From NCBI GenBank assembly GCA_944470555.2, contig OX104130.1, positions 57,383,491 through 57,447,490 of the forward strand: 64,000 bases of DNA. Reading direction: 5' to 3'. The stretch comes from Heterobilharzia americana. Its lineage: Eukaryota; Platyhelminthes; Trematoda; Strigeidida; Schistosomatidae. The position numbers and the translations under genes are program-made. The notes below the pieces were generated by a model, which saw nothing but the letters and a program-made list of their open reading frames with translations, was not told where the DNA came from and made no database searches. Positions 1 through 11,795 of this stretch are shown one piece after another. The stretch's first letter is position 1; every line of letters starts with the position of its first letter.

Positions 1-465
1 TTGTAAAATGCGCCACTTTTACACTATACAACAATTAAAGAAGATCGGAATATTTTCTATGTGAAAATAGCAGTGTCCCGCGATTAAGCACTGCATAATT
101 AAAACAATGATTAATGATATACTGACTTAAGATCTATATAACATTTACAAAAAGCGGTTTGATGCAAGAGCTCATCATCTTTCAAACTTGCATGTAACCA
201 GAATAAGAAGAAGAAAGAATCAAGAACAACTGTAAATTGTTAAGAAATGCTAAGTTTAAAAGTTTGGGTCTTAGAAGAATTTTATCTCTTAACTGAGCGC
301 CTCTAAACTCTGTCTACTGAACTACACGATTTTGTTACTGAACAGATTTCAATCTCACTTCAGTCGGTGAATATTTGACCCAACTGTCATGTGAATGCAT
401 AACAGATAGTTGTCCACTTATCATTGTAACCAGATTAGCTGCCAAGCGACAACAGCATGAATAAC

Positions 466-1281
466 AAACACCAATCACCATCAACGGGAGATACATAAAC
501 GAAGTAGTCTCTTTCACTACATGTGCACAGGCACAGATGAGGATGTCAAAGACAGGATGGGAAAGACAGCAAGACTGGCCTTCATTAATCTGAGATCAGT
601 GTGGAGATCTACTGCACTTCACTGTACTGCACTGCACTGAACGGAACTGAACTGCACTCAACATAAAGCGTATGTGAACAAGATCCGGATTCTCAACACT
701 AATGTCAGTCAAGTGACTCAGTGCTTCTCTATGTGTTGATTGAGAGAGATGGTGGCACGTTACGAAAAGCATTTGCAACAAACTACAGAAATGCGTGATC
801 AACAGCTGCAGCCTACTCTCCCTCACTCGATACTGAAGATGAGATGAGATGGCGAGAATAATAAGAACAAGCAAGGAGGAACTCTGACTGACTGACTGAC
901 TGACTGACTGACTGACTGACTGACTGACTGACTGACTGGCTGGCACCGAACCAACGAAGGAAGAACATACTGCCCAACAAATATGCAGAAGGAAGTGGAG
1001 ATGGATTGGATTGGATTGGATCGGGCATACACTGAGAAGTGTGATTTGGGTTATCACATTTTAGGCCAGGTCGTCGATTGGAATGCAAAGGGGAAACGAT
1101 GAGTTTGGCGTCGGAGGTGATGGTGACATGGAGGAGATGGTGTTTGTAAGAAATGGGAGGTTGTGGGGAGTCGTGGAGTCGGTTGAATAGACTGCGGAGA
1201 AGAGAGTGAAATGGGGATGTGCCATTGAAGCACTATATTCCACTAGGAACCCAAGGGACAAATAATAATAATAATAATAGT
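466..1281 (+). mobile_element. 5'-truncated RTE-clade retrotransposon (family 2), 3' fragment
   Basis: This stretch aligns by eye with the 3' third of the near full-length RTE copy at 51.9-52.6 kb: the block around 'atcaccatcaa', the 'gatgtcaaag' block, the 'gtggagatct' block and the terminal 'cactaggaacccaaggga' followed by a TAA tail. It is 5' truncated, as expected for target-primed reverse transcription. It is clearly older than the 49-52 kb copy, with many substitutions and indels and an internal tetranucleotide expansion. The predicted short ORFs here are on the opposite strand and read the repeat, so they are not genes. Confidence 0.85.
884..938. repeat. (ACTG)n tetranucleotide microsatellite
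   Basis: About thirteen tandem ACTG units lie inside the 3' end of the RTE fragment. Reverse-strand ORFs through it read as Ser-Gln-Ser-Val repeats and are artefacts of the microsatellite. It was probably seeded by a short 'actctg' motif present at the same place in the intact element near 52270. Confidence 0.9.
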
Positions 1282-1942
1282 AAACGTGCATACCCTTCAA
1301 CTCTCCAGAGATAGAAATCTTTCAGAGTTATTGTCGGAACGGGTAACCTGTTGAAAAGATATTTGGCTGAAACTCAATGATTCACACCTTTCTTACCTTA
1401 GTTACATACGACTGCCATCTTTGAGTGACCTTGGTAACTCCATATTCACACAGCATTCCCGATGTCCTCCACAAATTACCATATTAAACCAGTGCATAGA
1501 GAAGTCATTGTCTGCAGAGGAGACGCTGAACCACTTTGTCGTAGAATGTGATTCATTTACACAGAATCCGAAATAGCAATCTGATACACTGAAGGCGTCT
1601 ATGAAGTCCCAAGATGATGTCTATCATTTCACAAGTCAATAAAAAAGTGTATAATTCACCTTATTAACCTAAAGTCATACACTCGTTAATTTTTATTCTG
1701 TCTTTGCACTGACTGTCCTAGCTTAGTAGGATTTTAATGAAATTGACTGCCTGTCAAATGCTGCTCCTGTGATTCAATCACCGGGTGGTACATTGAATAA
1801 ATTTCTTTAAAAAGAGAATTTTTCATAAATGAATAACTATGAGGTGGAAATGTAAAGAATTATATTCATCCCCAGCAGGTGCTATTATCGTCGGTCTTAT
1901 CAATCAAATTAATTTTCGATAAAAGCACTTATGCGACATGAA

Positions 1943-1980
<38 letters not shown>

Positions 1981-2230
1981 GAATAAGAATATTAATAGAA
2001 TGAGTGGTTTCGCTTGAATAAGATAAATGTTCAATTGATATCATTTAATATGGAGTAGTTAATAGTGAAAAATCAGTTGAGCGGAAATTTTAAACACATT
2101 TACAGATGTGAATAACATTTACACATACGAAAAGAGTAATTTAGTGAGAGTAATTTTCGCCAAAACGCACGACTAAAATAATTATACAGTGATTCTGACT
2201 GTAATTTTAAACAATTAATTTATATTTAAG
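1282..2230. other. Gene-free stretch with a (TAA)n tract
   Basis: No supported gene or recognised repeat is seen apart from a (TAA)n microsatellite at about 1943-1979. Composition is AT-rich and stop codons are dense in all frames. Confidence 0.6.
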
Positions 2231-2600
2231 GTGATATTAATCATAGATTGACATCAGTTGGGAGTACTGCATAGTTGTTTCGTCCCAGTATGGGGCGGTT
2301 TTTTCGTAGTATGCACCTACGATCTTATCAGGGTTCGAAATCAGGACCTTTAGGCCTCACTAACGGCGAACGCGTTAACTATTCAGTCACTGTGTTACAG
2401 TTCAGTGGGCCACTGTTTTCTACTTCTATTAATCTGTGATATAACATGAGTGTCTATCAAAGTCTTCGGTTGGTATCCGCTTCCCCTTCAACTTGATTGA
2501 CCCCATAGGTTCTGGATTCTCATTAGAAGTTCAGGTTATCCACTTCGAAGTATATCACTAATGAGCTGACCAGTGCTCCCAGGTTTTCAGTAGTTAAGAG
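2230..2600 (-). mobile_element. SINE-B (tRNA-like SINE), degraded copy
   Basis: Shows the family hallmarks in minus orientation: a tail segment 'gacatcagttgggagtactg', 'gtttcgtcccagtatgggg', 'cacctacgat' and the segment whose complement carries a tRNA-like B box. A further piece of tail in plus orientation lies at about 2555-2600. The same family recurs near 6.4, 14, 16.3, 29.8, 30.8, 34.8, 36.1, 43.5, 55.9 and 60.3 kb. Confidence 0.7.
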
Positions 2601-4050
2601 TCCCCATTAACTTCAAACTGTATTAGTTCATATGATTATCCAAGTATTTATTTGATAACGATAGTGTGTTGGAGTGAATGACAAGTGTCTACGTTATTCA
2701 GTATCATTTAGCTATATAACTGTGCTTTAAACTATATTGATGGTTTGATTCATTGTGTTTCTTCTTGAAGTGGAATAAATACTCTTTTGCATAAGATTAA
2801 ACAAAATCTTATAGGTGTTTCATAGACGAATGGCTTGCATAAAAAGTCAGTCACTTATTTCTACTCCATCCATTACTATGATGTGTATGATTTTGCTGGT
2901 AAATACAAATTATTTGCAAAAATGCTTACTAGTAGGAAAAAATTGTTTGTAAAAGAATACTTGATCAGTATATAGAGATCAATTTACTACACTTAAGTCA
3001 GTGGTAATATTATTCGTTAAACATTTGTAATTCATCGCAGTCTAAATAAGAAATTCATCCTTATAGATACACCCGGGGTTTCAAAAGTTAAAGACAGTGC
3101 TATTCGTAACTCTTTCCCATAGTGATTGCATCACTTTTCTCCCCTTTTTCAGCGCTAATGTTGTCATTCTTTCAAGTGATATCTAGATTATGAAGGATAA
3201 TTTTTCAAGCATTCTCAGGTGACATAATGTTTACACAAGCCTTTATAACCGTTAGGTTCTCAGTATTTGTGTTGTTCCTGTAAAAATTCAACGCTTTCCC
3301 CAAAAGATAAAACAATTACTTTCTCCATAGCATTGCTTTTTATATGAAGTATGACATCTGCAACTTACAACTTGGCCTGTAAACTTTTTGCGGTGTAACA
3401 TTATTTCGATAGCATGCAGTATACACTAGTGAAGTTTACGAACCAAATTTACTATTTGAAAATCATGAGCACTACTGTAGCCCTCAAATGTAAATTAGAT
3501 ACATTCAGACTTGGGCCTATGACATTGCTAGTTCAAAACTAAATATTTACCTTACTTGCTCGCAAATCTACAACTTTTCAAGTAATTCAAAGCAATGTAA
3601 CTAATCATAGCTTATTGAGAATCTGTCCATTCAATGGTTATTGTCTAGGAAGATTGAAGATACTTAATGACACTCTGCTAATCTCTTTAAATACACTGAG
3701 AGCTGCGTAATAAGCAGGGTCTCGACAAGCTAACGCAAACGCATCTAACTGAACATCTGTGAGGTCAATCAACTTTCAAGATACGCACGGTCGGTTCAAG
3801 TCTCACTACACCTACTTCAGCCTGGTGGTCAAATGGTTGTATATGCTTTCAAACAATAATTGTGATTCACAACCTGTACCTAACTTGCAGAGAGTTGAGT
3901 TATACTTCGAAAATTTCATTACATGCCGTAATCACGCGATTCACACCGCATTATAAGGCCACAGCAGGAACACGTGGATGAGAATAAGCTTCATAAATGA
4001 CAGCATATGCCCAACCGTATACGAGTCGGGTGGAACCTGCCTCATTCGAG
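2601..4050. other. Gene-free stretch
   Basis: I see no gene, recognisable repeat or RNA gene. The 65-residue ORF at 3759-3956 lacks splice context or family resemblance and is probably chance. Confidence 0.5.
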
Positions 4051-4054
4051 CACT

Positions 4055-4400
4055 TGTCTACCAACCATTAGGTGCTGGATTCGCAGTCTTCTTGGTGGCT
4101 AGCGGTGGAATCCAGAGCGCGCATTTCGTCCTAGTTGAGACTCATCAGCTGGATACAACTGCATTCCAGTTAATGATGTTGTTCACGCTGGGACTCGAAC
4201 CCAAGACTAACCACTTCAAACGCCAAGGCGTTATCTACTAGACCACTGGGGCAAGGTGGTCATCTCTTGTGCAACGTGTATCAGTCATTGTTTTTGATAC
4301 TTGTAATTTACCATTGCTATACACGGTCGAATTGCTCGACCTCTGTTGGCAGATGGGTTCCTTAGCGTATGCCTCGATACTGCCCGACTGATCTACCTAA
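4055..4400 (-). mobile_element. SINE-A (tRNA-like SINE)
   Basis: On the minus strand this reads as a tRNA-like RNA polymerase III unit: an A-box-like 'tggtctagtagata' followed by a B-box-like 'gggttcgagtcc', then a body with 'actcatcagctggat' complement and an end at 'ccgctagccaccaag'. The head segment complement 'gcctcgatactgcc' lies near 4370. Further copies of the family are at 6.8, 25.1, 31.3, 37.3, 37.7, 46.0 and 48.5 kb. The 87-residue plus-strand ORF through it is a repeat artefact. Confidence 0.8.
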
Positions 4401-5635
4401 ATAGGCATGAATAATGAAGCAGTATCATAGATGCTAACATACTAAGCCTGACTTATAGCCTTACGCATCATTATGTAATATGTTACAACATTTACACGAA
4501 TGGCAACAGATGAAAAACACTACCATTCAGAAGTTTGAAATGGTCATCATTTGGTTCTTTCAACCCTTTTAGCACCAATGCAAGTTTTCATGATGTCATT
4601 ACCAATGATCTGTTAATTGTACTGTTATTTTCAGATAAATGTCTACATATCATTTAAAGAGTCGGTTGTAGAAGCTGTAACTCATAAAACTGAGAATGAA
4701 GTATGTATGACTAAACTCTAGATATTTTATAACTTCTGTACACTAGAAAAAACTGCTTGTAAGGACTGGTCTCTAGATTGTAACCGGTGTCATACTGTCC
4801 TCACCTAAGTGGTAACCAACTTCTGTCAACAAGGTATGTTATCCTGCCATTAAGCTGAGAGACTATAATGCTACAAGATACAGGATCGCACCGCTGATGT
4901 TTCACCTGTGAGTTACTGCCACTTGTTAATAAGCAGAAAACCTAAGAGAAGTAGGGTTTACTCTCGCTTATATTTAACTGTCCAACATTTAAAAAAGGTG
5001 CCTATAAACCGCTTATTTACCACTTTCACTTTCTTAATATTATATTCATTTTACCAGTTTTATCAAACACTTTCTGTAAACCACTATGCTTAGAGGGTGG
5101 ATCAACCAGTGTTATTTTTGCATAGAAATACAAGTGTAACAACACTTCTCAATTTACTATTTGAAGCCTTGTCTATTGCAGCTAGTATGCTGAACGTGAT
5201 GATCACTTGCAAACTAAACTTTCATGCAAGTGTCATTCTAGCCATCAGTCTCATATATGGAACGGCATATGCCGGCTATTACTAATACTTCCTCAGCAGT
5301 TATTAAAGCCTCTTGGATGTACCATGCAGTTCAAACCAACTAGATGTTGACTGCAAAATATTTAGTGATAGCGGGTCAAGCCTAATTTAGAAGATCATAT
5401 CCGCTGAAAGGTATAGGTGTATGTATTTTAACTCCATAAAGCAGCACATATCAAGAAGTAACTTACACATAAGTTTATGATTTCAATTGAAAATATTGAA
5501 CCTTAACTTTTTTTAATTAGCATCTCAAGGATAATTTAGTTTACACAAGAACGGAAAGCTGCTTCAAGTTCTATTCAGTCAGTCAATATCAACATAGGAC
5601 TGTGAATTACTACATAACACTCCAAGTTGCCACAG
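4401..5635. other. Gene-free stretch
   Basis: No gene with splice-site or family support. Two plus-strand ORFs of about 60 codons (4908-5093, 5097-5285) have no recognisable domains and are compatible with chance. Confidence 0.5.
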
Positions 5636-5639
5636 ACAA

Positions 5640-6045
5640 GGACTTCATACAGTGATACGATGTTTTGGTCACGTCATCCCTAACTTTGTTTTCTAATCTG
5701 AATCTACTCCAGGTAACATTGCGAGACTAGGTAGATGGTGACTGGGCGTATGTCATAACCACCTGAGGAGATTAAAGTTCATAACCCTGCCTCTGAAACT
5801 CTACATCCGACTTCCGCATTACCGATGTGGTGATACCATGTCACACGGACTATGCTGCGAAGGCAAAGGTGATCAAACACCTGAAGCTTTCACATGTCTT
5901 CTACGTTTAGTGGGAATGTTTTTCAGCCGTATAGCAGAATATAGTGAACTGAAGCTCAGTATACTCAATCACTAGTAGACAATCACTCTACGATGGCGCC
6001 ACAGATGGCACAGGTTGGAGAAAGTCGGTCAAGCCCTGTTAGGGA
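5640..6045 (-). mobile_element. Degraded RTE-clade retrotransposon (family 1) fragment
   Basis: Corresponds on the minus strand to the same part of the RTE ORF seen at 21.1-21.3 kb: shared landmarks are the block containing 'cagtatac', the 'gacaatc' block and the 'acagatgac/gcacaggttgg' block. Reading frames are broken throughout, so it is an old fossil. Confidence 0.6.
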
Positions 6046-6384
6046 TGCACATCATATGACTTCCATTCAGTCTGCAGGCCAGTCATTCTTGGTGACAAAT
6101 CATTTTGATCCATAATTTCTGTTAGTATGCATGTAAGTTACAGCCACTCACTGTTTAAATCTAATTTCGCATTTGTATTCTCCGTAAAAAAACTAAAAAA
6201 TTAAAGAAATTCATTGGAATGTCTGACCATTCAAGTTGACTCACTGAATCTTCTTGAGCTGTTTATGATTCACTACTTCCCACCTAAGTAAAATAGGCAT
6301 TAGGAATTGCGGTGAGAATATAAATTTAATGAAGTGTTTGGTTTCAAAAATTCTATTTGGAAGTTTGTAAGAATCTATTTATTG

Positions 6385-6655
6385 GTTTGAAGTTGGCATT
6401 CATCACGCATTGAACACTTATGAGCACGGGATAGTTGTTTCTTCCTAGCATGGGACTACTCAGTAGTCAGCACCTACGACCTTGGCGGGAGTCGAACCCA
6501 TAGCATTCAGGTTCTATCACCAGTGGCTTGCTATTGAGCCATTAGGTCAGAACCAGATGTCTTGGGTTCGACAGCCGGAGGGTTACGCGTGAGTAATAAC
6601 GAAACAGTAATCCAGTGCTTCTAGGTTTTCAGTGGTCCTCCAACTGATTTTATTC
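6385..6655. mobile_element. SINE-B, composite: minus-oriented body plus short plus-oriented tail
   Basis: The left part has the minus-strand layout (tail, 'catgggactactcag', 'cacctacgacc', 'gggagtcgaaccca' as complement of the B box). From about 6560 a second piece in plus orientation has 'cttgggttcgac', 'gaaacagtaatccagtgct' and 'ggtcctccaactgat'. The two pieces are head-to-head. Confidence 0.7.
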
Positions 6656-6784
6656 CTTGATAAACACCAACTTTCCAAGAGTTAAACACACAAACTTTAC
6701 AGATATACAGGTCAAAAGGATTATGAAGTAACTGGTTTATCTTTCATGCTGTCTCATCTGATGTCACAAAAAATCATATAGGAG

Positions 6785-7115
6785 CTGGTTTCTGGTTGGT
6801 AGCTGGCAGTGGAATTCAAAATGCGTTTTATCCTGTTTTAGACTCATCAGCTGGGTACACCTGCGCCCCAGTGGGTGATACTGCTCCCACTGAGACTCGA
6901 CCCAAGTACACACAGCTTCAAACGCCAAAACGTTATCCAATAGGTCACTGGTTAAAGCAGTGGGTAGTGGGTTCGAGTCCACTGATAAGCACCACGTAGA
7001 CATCAACATTGTTAGTAATTAGGCAGTTTCGAGGCATCTACATGGGAACCCATCTACCAACAGAGGTCGGGGAATTCGACCCAGTACAACAACGGGAGAT
7101 TAAAAGTATCAAACA
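6785..7115. mobile_element. SINE-A, composite of opposed copies
   Basis: 6785-6960 is a minus-oriented SINE-A body ('gtagctggcagtggaatt', 'gactcatcagctgg', 'gagactcgaccc'). 6960-7115 continues in plus orientation with a B-box-like 'gggttcgagtcc' and the family head 'gaggcatctacatgggaacc'. Overlapping ORFs on both strands (6764-7009 and 6796-6999) are read through this repeat and are not genes. Confidence 0.7.
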
Positions 7116-8306
7116 ACATGCAAAAACCAACTTTCATTAACAGCTATCTATGGTTATATGGTAAATTTGAAAAGATCTTGCAGTTATTGCGTTTTTAAAA
7201 GCTTGTTCGCAAGCCGAATGAAGTTCATCTCCTAATCCAACCTGGTAATTACACTATTTTTGACTGGACTAATATTTACTCAAATCCGAGGTGAATAAGA
7301 TTGATAAAAATGAATCTCAGTTGTTTATTCTTCACTTTTTTGAACAGCAGTCTGGTATGACAGAAGTAAAACAATCAAGAAATGTACATACTTCACTAGA
7401 TATCTCACAACAGATCACTTCATGGATAAGTAAGTATCATATGTAATGAAAGAAAAGTAATCCTTAATGTACTGTCACTATGGTGGTCAACAATTCCGCT
7501 TAGATCAAGCAAATAAAGACAACAATCTGTAGAGAAAGCACTTCAAAGTAGAATTTTTATCTCTGGCACTGATAGGAGAACCATTGTAAACTGAGAGTAC
7601 TAAATAGCTGTTCCATCCTAGTTCGAGACTTCTGAGCTCTATGACCCTGTGACCCTATAAACGATGGAGTTCAGAATTGTCAGTTCTCATGATAAGCATG
7701 GCACTGGATTACCTTACTAACTTCTAAATACATCAGTACTTTTCAACATATGTGATGTGCCTTGGTCACCTAATGGAACTCTGGCTAGTTGTAATGGAGA
7801 GTTGCGGTATTGCGTATTCAGTTCCTCAGATAATTTGAGTTGACTATGTTTAGTAAAGGAATAACTTTTCTGCACCAAAAAAATAATAACCTGGTACTCA
7901 GTTGTAATGAATGATAATTCCTATCCTCGGATCTCATTATCACCACTTAAATTCTCACTAAGACATCATTACAATCAACTGACAGTTTCTTCTCGTTCAC
8001 AACAATCAGCATAATAGTATAAGAGACCTACGCCAACATTATCAAACCTTCATCACTGACTTCATCACAATGGCATTCTCGGTAGTCATCACTGAAAGAA
8101 GAGATGACTCCTTGTCATAATAATAATATTATTATTTTGGTTACTGGGTTTAAAAATCTCATTTAATCACAATAGGATATTCATATCCAACTTCAAAGTT
8201 TTAAATAGCTCTCATTTGACAGATCACCAATCTTTTTTCGATGTTCAACGGTTCTTAATTGTTTTGTGTCCATTGTTATGATCCACCTTGATCGCACCAT
8301 CACTCC

Positions 8307-8342
<36 letters not shown>

Positions 8343-8860
8343 TACAGCATTGTTGTTTAGGTGAGAATTCCTTTCGCTTTGCCCCCTCCCCACTCACTAT
8401 TGTTCACCATCACACCTCCAACAGGATGATTCGCATACGTATAAACTCATTTTGAAGTAGTTAAAATGATGCAATCATTATGATGCATTGAAGTTTATCG
8501 ATTACTTCAATCAAAAAGCTTTTTTTAGCAGCATCAGTATCAAAGTAATTTGAAAGTTGCACCAGTCACAGGAATATCATCAGCATTGCATTCCAAATCT
8601 CTGGGTTTCTTCGTTTTCTTTTCCCACAGTTAATCATTTCAACTGTTTTATTTTGCAGTCTGTTTGTTTGTGAGTTTAAAATGAATGAGAAAAGATGGAA
8701 GTGAGGGGAAAAACATAAATCAGCCAATCACTGTAAACTGCGATAGGATACCATGTATGTGAAATTGAAAACACCTTTTCAGTTAAAGAATGACAGACGT
8801 AAATAAAAAGGGGAAGAGAAAGGGAGGGAGGGGGTAGAAACGAGATAGAATAAGAGAATT
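7116..8860. other. Upstream flank of the bHLH gene, no gene seen
   Basis: Mostly unannotatable AT-rich DNA. A very degraded SINE-B trace lies near 7590-7650 and a (TAA)n microsatellite at about 8307-8341. A purine-rich tract at 8801-8835 lies immediately upstream of the putative core promoter of the bHLH gene. No further gene is supported. Confidence 0.5.
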
Positions 8861-8864
8861 TCGG

Positions 8865-8874
8865 TATAAATATA
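8865..8874 (+). promoter_or_regulatory. Putative TATA box of the bHLH gene
   Basis: The string 'tataaatata' lies 46-55 bases upstream of the start codon at 8920, preceded by a GA-rich tract. A start site about 25-30 bases downstream would leave a leader of about 20 bases. No transcript data are available, so this is inference from position and consensus. Confidence 0.5.
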
Positions 8875-8919
8875 GGTCAGTTTTTATGACAAAATATTCA
8901 CTGTTTGTCGTAAAACAAA

Positions 8920-9561
8920 ATGGGTATTGATGACATTCCATATCATCATGATAAGTCAATGAATCAATCTTACCTTGAATCAGTAATTGAGAAGCATTTC
9001 TATTCTTCAAATGCTAATGGAAGTGATAGTGATATAATCGAAGCATTCTTACCATCTTTATCGATTTCTAGTCAGTCTTCAGCTGTGGAACAACAACAGC
9101 AACAATGTATCCCCTTCACTTACAAACTTTCAGAATATCAAAATCATTATGCAGCTATGGAATCATCGATTCAGATGAATAATTCTCCCCTTGTGAATGG
9201 AGTAAACCCATCGGTATACCGCCAGTCGGACGATTACGATGCATACAGTTATGTCAGTGGCAATGAGAATAGCGGCATTTATCATACACATACAAGTACT
9301 CCAGAATTTCTGAACCAGTCTATGTGCAAAGAAAGAAATGACGAACATCACCTTATTGCTTCATCTTTCAATACTGGAAAACCATCATTAACAACGCCAC
9401 TTAAAACAAGTAGAACAATGAATGATAATCAATCATATTATCTTCCTTCAATGTACACCCAAAGTAGACTAGTAAAGCCGTTTACCAGAAGCTCATCGCA
9501 TCAGATTTCTACATGCAGCTATGAAGTCAGTACAGAAATAGGTCACCGGCAAACTTCCTGA
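8920..9561 (+). CDS. bHLH transcription factor, exon 1 (N-terminal low-complexity region)
   Basis: An open frame of 213 codons starts at an ATG in favourable context (aaaacaaaATGG) below a TATA box. The encoded segment is rich in Ser, Asn, Gln, Tyr and His with a five-Gln run near residue 65, typical of an unstructured activation region; no folded domain is seen. It precedes the bHLH exon at 11796 in phase 0. Two exits are possible. A moderate donor (GAA|gtcagt) at 9525/9526 joins cleanly in phase 0. A consensus donor (AAT|gtaagt) at 9582/9583 is also phase 0 but lies beyond an in-frame TGA at 9559-9561. The end given here is that stop; the true exon end is probably 9525, or 9582 if the TGA is an error. 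Assignment to the same gene as the bHLH exon is inferred from phase, strand and spacing. Confidence 0.75.
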   Translation: MGIDDIPYHHDKSMNQSYLESVIEKHFYSSNANGSDSDIIEAFLPSLSISSQSSAVEQQQQQCIPFTYKLSEYQNHYAAMESSIQMNNSPLVNGVNPSVYRQSDDYDAYSYVSGNENSGIYHTHTSTPEFLNQSMCKERNDEHHLIASSFNTGKPSLTTPLKTSRTMNDNQSYYLPSMYTQSRLVKPFTRSSSHQISTCSYEVSTEIGHRQTS

Positions 9562-9582
9562 GAATCCCCTAATATTTATAAT

Positions 9583-11795
9583 GTAAGTGAATTATCTTAT
9601 ATGTATACTTGTTTGTGATGCAGTCGGCTCAGGTAGTCCATATCCCCTAACCTATTGGATTTCCTTTCATTAGGAAACATATCATAGGCATATCCATACA
9701 ATGATACGGAGTGCTGTTTATGTCCTAGGGAATCTACAGTTTCGTGCATCTAGTGACGCATAACTGTAGTGTAGAACTTTAAGTAGTTCCAAATAAAGTT
9801 TCAGTCGACTTGATGGTGCTGAATAATTTAGAGTGTGTTAATGCTGTATAAATGGAGATGACGTAATTTTAGGCTTCAGAGTTTATTGTCACAGTTCAAT
9901 GACTGCGTGATGATGTGAATTGTGCTGTATGATGGTTGTTCTAAATATAATTTTGAGGATGCCATTATTTGTTAACTTCAAAAAGCACCACATAGCAAGG
10001 AACAAGTATCCTGTTGTTCTGAAAACAACTTCAAGATTTTATGCACGTTGGAATCTAGAATCATTAAGTCATAAGTAAGCTAAATTACTTTTATACTTGG
10101 GACCATATTACAACTAAAATCAACCAATGATGTAGCATAATGTTTTTTGGGGGAAGTTAAAGGTAAGTAATTTTTCTCACTAATCACCTAGTTCATCTGT
10201 AGTACTTTAAGATTTATGGAAATGGACGCATATGAATATACAGATCACTGAGGAAAGGCTTGAATCAAATGACAACAACTGTAACAGAGTAATATGAATT
10301 CATTCATTTCAAGGTCATTTCCCAAATAATTACTCTAGGAATCAATTTTAATGTCGCCATCAGTTTGATGCATGCACATATCTGAGGATAGACTGGTATA
10401 GAGGCACTCATTGTAGCCAAAAATGAAATAGAAAGTGGGTGGTTGAAACCATTGGAATTGAAGAAGCTTCTCAGAGCTTTTAAACATCATTCATGGCTAT
10501 TCTAGAAAATGATATCCAAGCTGCGAAAAGGAAAGAGTGAGAATATGGAGTTAGTTTTAGTTATTTAAGCGTGAAAGAAAAACCTCTACTGGTTTGCACA
10601 GTAAGATATAACAGTACGTTGTGAAATGAGCAGGAGGAATAAGGTTAAAAAGTCGGCGAAATGTAGAAAATTTAAGTTGCATAACTACAACCTAGGACAA
10701 AGTTTGAAAATCAATATCAACAAGGGAATGGAAGTCAGATAAATGTTCCTTTTCGGATCAGTAAATCAGACTTGAGTGTTTAGATCTCTGGATTCTCAGC
10801 AAAAAGATAAACATTGAAAAACTTCAATGTGCTTAAATCATCTTCTTTGCCCAGCAGCTGAGTTGATGAATAATTGTAGGTCTTTCAAATTTCTGAAAAT
10901 CTACTTGGAAATACAAATGAGAGGGCTTCTTGTTTTTGTTCCGGGGGTCTATGTCTTACTGACAAGAGCCCTCAATTTTCCACCAGTGAGTAACTAGTTC
11001 AACTTTCATATCATCCAGTGAATAGTAGTCCTCACAAAATGTGTGTCCAACAGCTTAATACATCAACCTGTACGTAGATAATGAAGAGGGATGAATGAAC
11101 GCTAGCGTTTTATCGAAAGGCAGCAATGATTTACATTGGAAGAGTTGGAGAGAACTGGGATTTCTAAAAGTCAATAAATGCTTAGAATTTTACCAACTAT
11201 AATATTAAAAAGGTACATTAGAGTAATAAATAGCTGAGAAACACTTTAGTACATTTGTCATATACCCTTAAAAGATGAGTTATCAGTAATTAATACTGCG
11301 TCACTATGTGGTTTATTGATTGTCATTGGAGAATAACTTTATGTTGTGTAGTCCTAGACGCTGACCTAATTCTATCAGTCATTTGACAGTGTGGTCACTA
11401 AACTAGGAGGCTTAGCTTCGTGATGCACTGTGATGGATATCAGTTAGATTGAAGTAACCATTAAGATGTCCTGGACCTTGGTTCCGGGTTTGTTGGTACT
11501 CATCATTAAGACGTGTCTGCAACACCGAGAGGTATTGTGTCTCACCCGAGATTTGAGGTCGCGTCGCCCAATATTTCAATATCGAACAAACAACTTACAT
11601 GTTTAAGAGATAGAGTAATGGTAGTATGGAGGGATAAATGATTTTGTTTTTGAAGTCAGGTAGTTAGTTGGTTTGTTGCCTTATTTTTGTGAAGGGTTGT
11701 CATTATGTACATTGGGGTAAGTGATATGAAATACAATTAGATTGTTTTGAGTGTTAATTACTAACCAACTTAACCCTTTTGTTTAAAAAAAATAG
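9583..11795 (+). other. Probable intron 1 of the bHLH gene
   Basis: Runs from the consensus donor gtaagt at 9583 to an acceptor 'aaaatagcag' before the bHLH exon. I see no gene in it. At about 11400-11590 lies a block of higher GC that looks like a degraded SINE-type repeat, but I could not assign it to either SINE family. Confidence 0.5.

Noticed and set aside
596..1088. Minus-strand ORFs of up to 153 codons with Ser-Gln-Ser-Val repeats
   Set aside because: They read through the ACTG microsatellite and the antisense of an RTE fragment; repeats in three frames are the sign of a tandem repeat, not a protein.
4100..4260. tRNA gene candidates from the A-box and B-box-like motifs in SINE-A and SINE-B copies
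   Set aside because: No complete cloverleaf with an acceptor stem could be drawn, and the motifs recur with the same flanks at a dozen sites, so they are SINE promoters.
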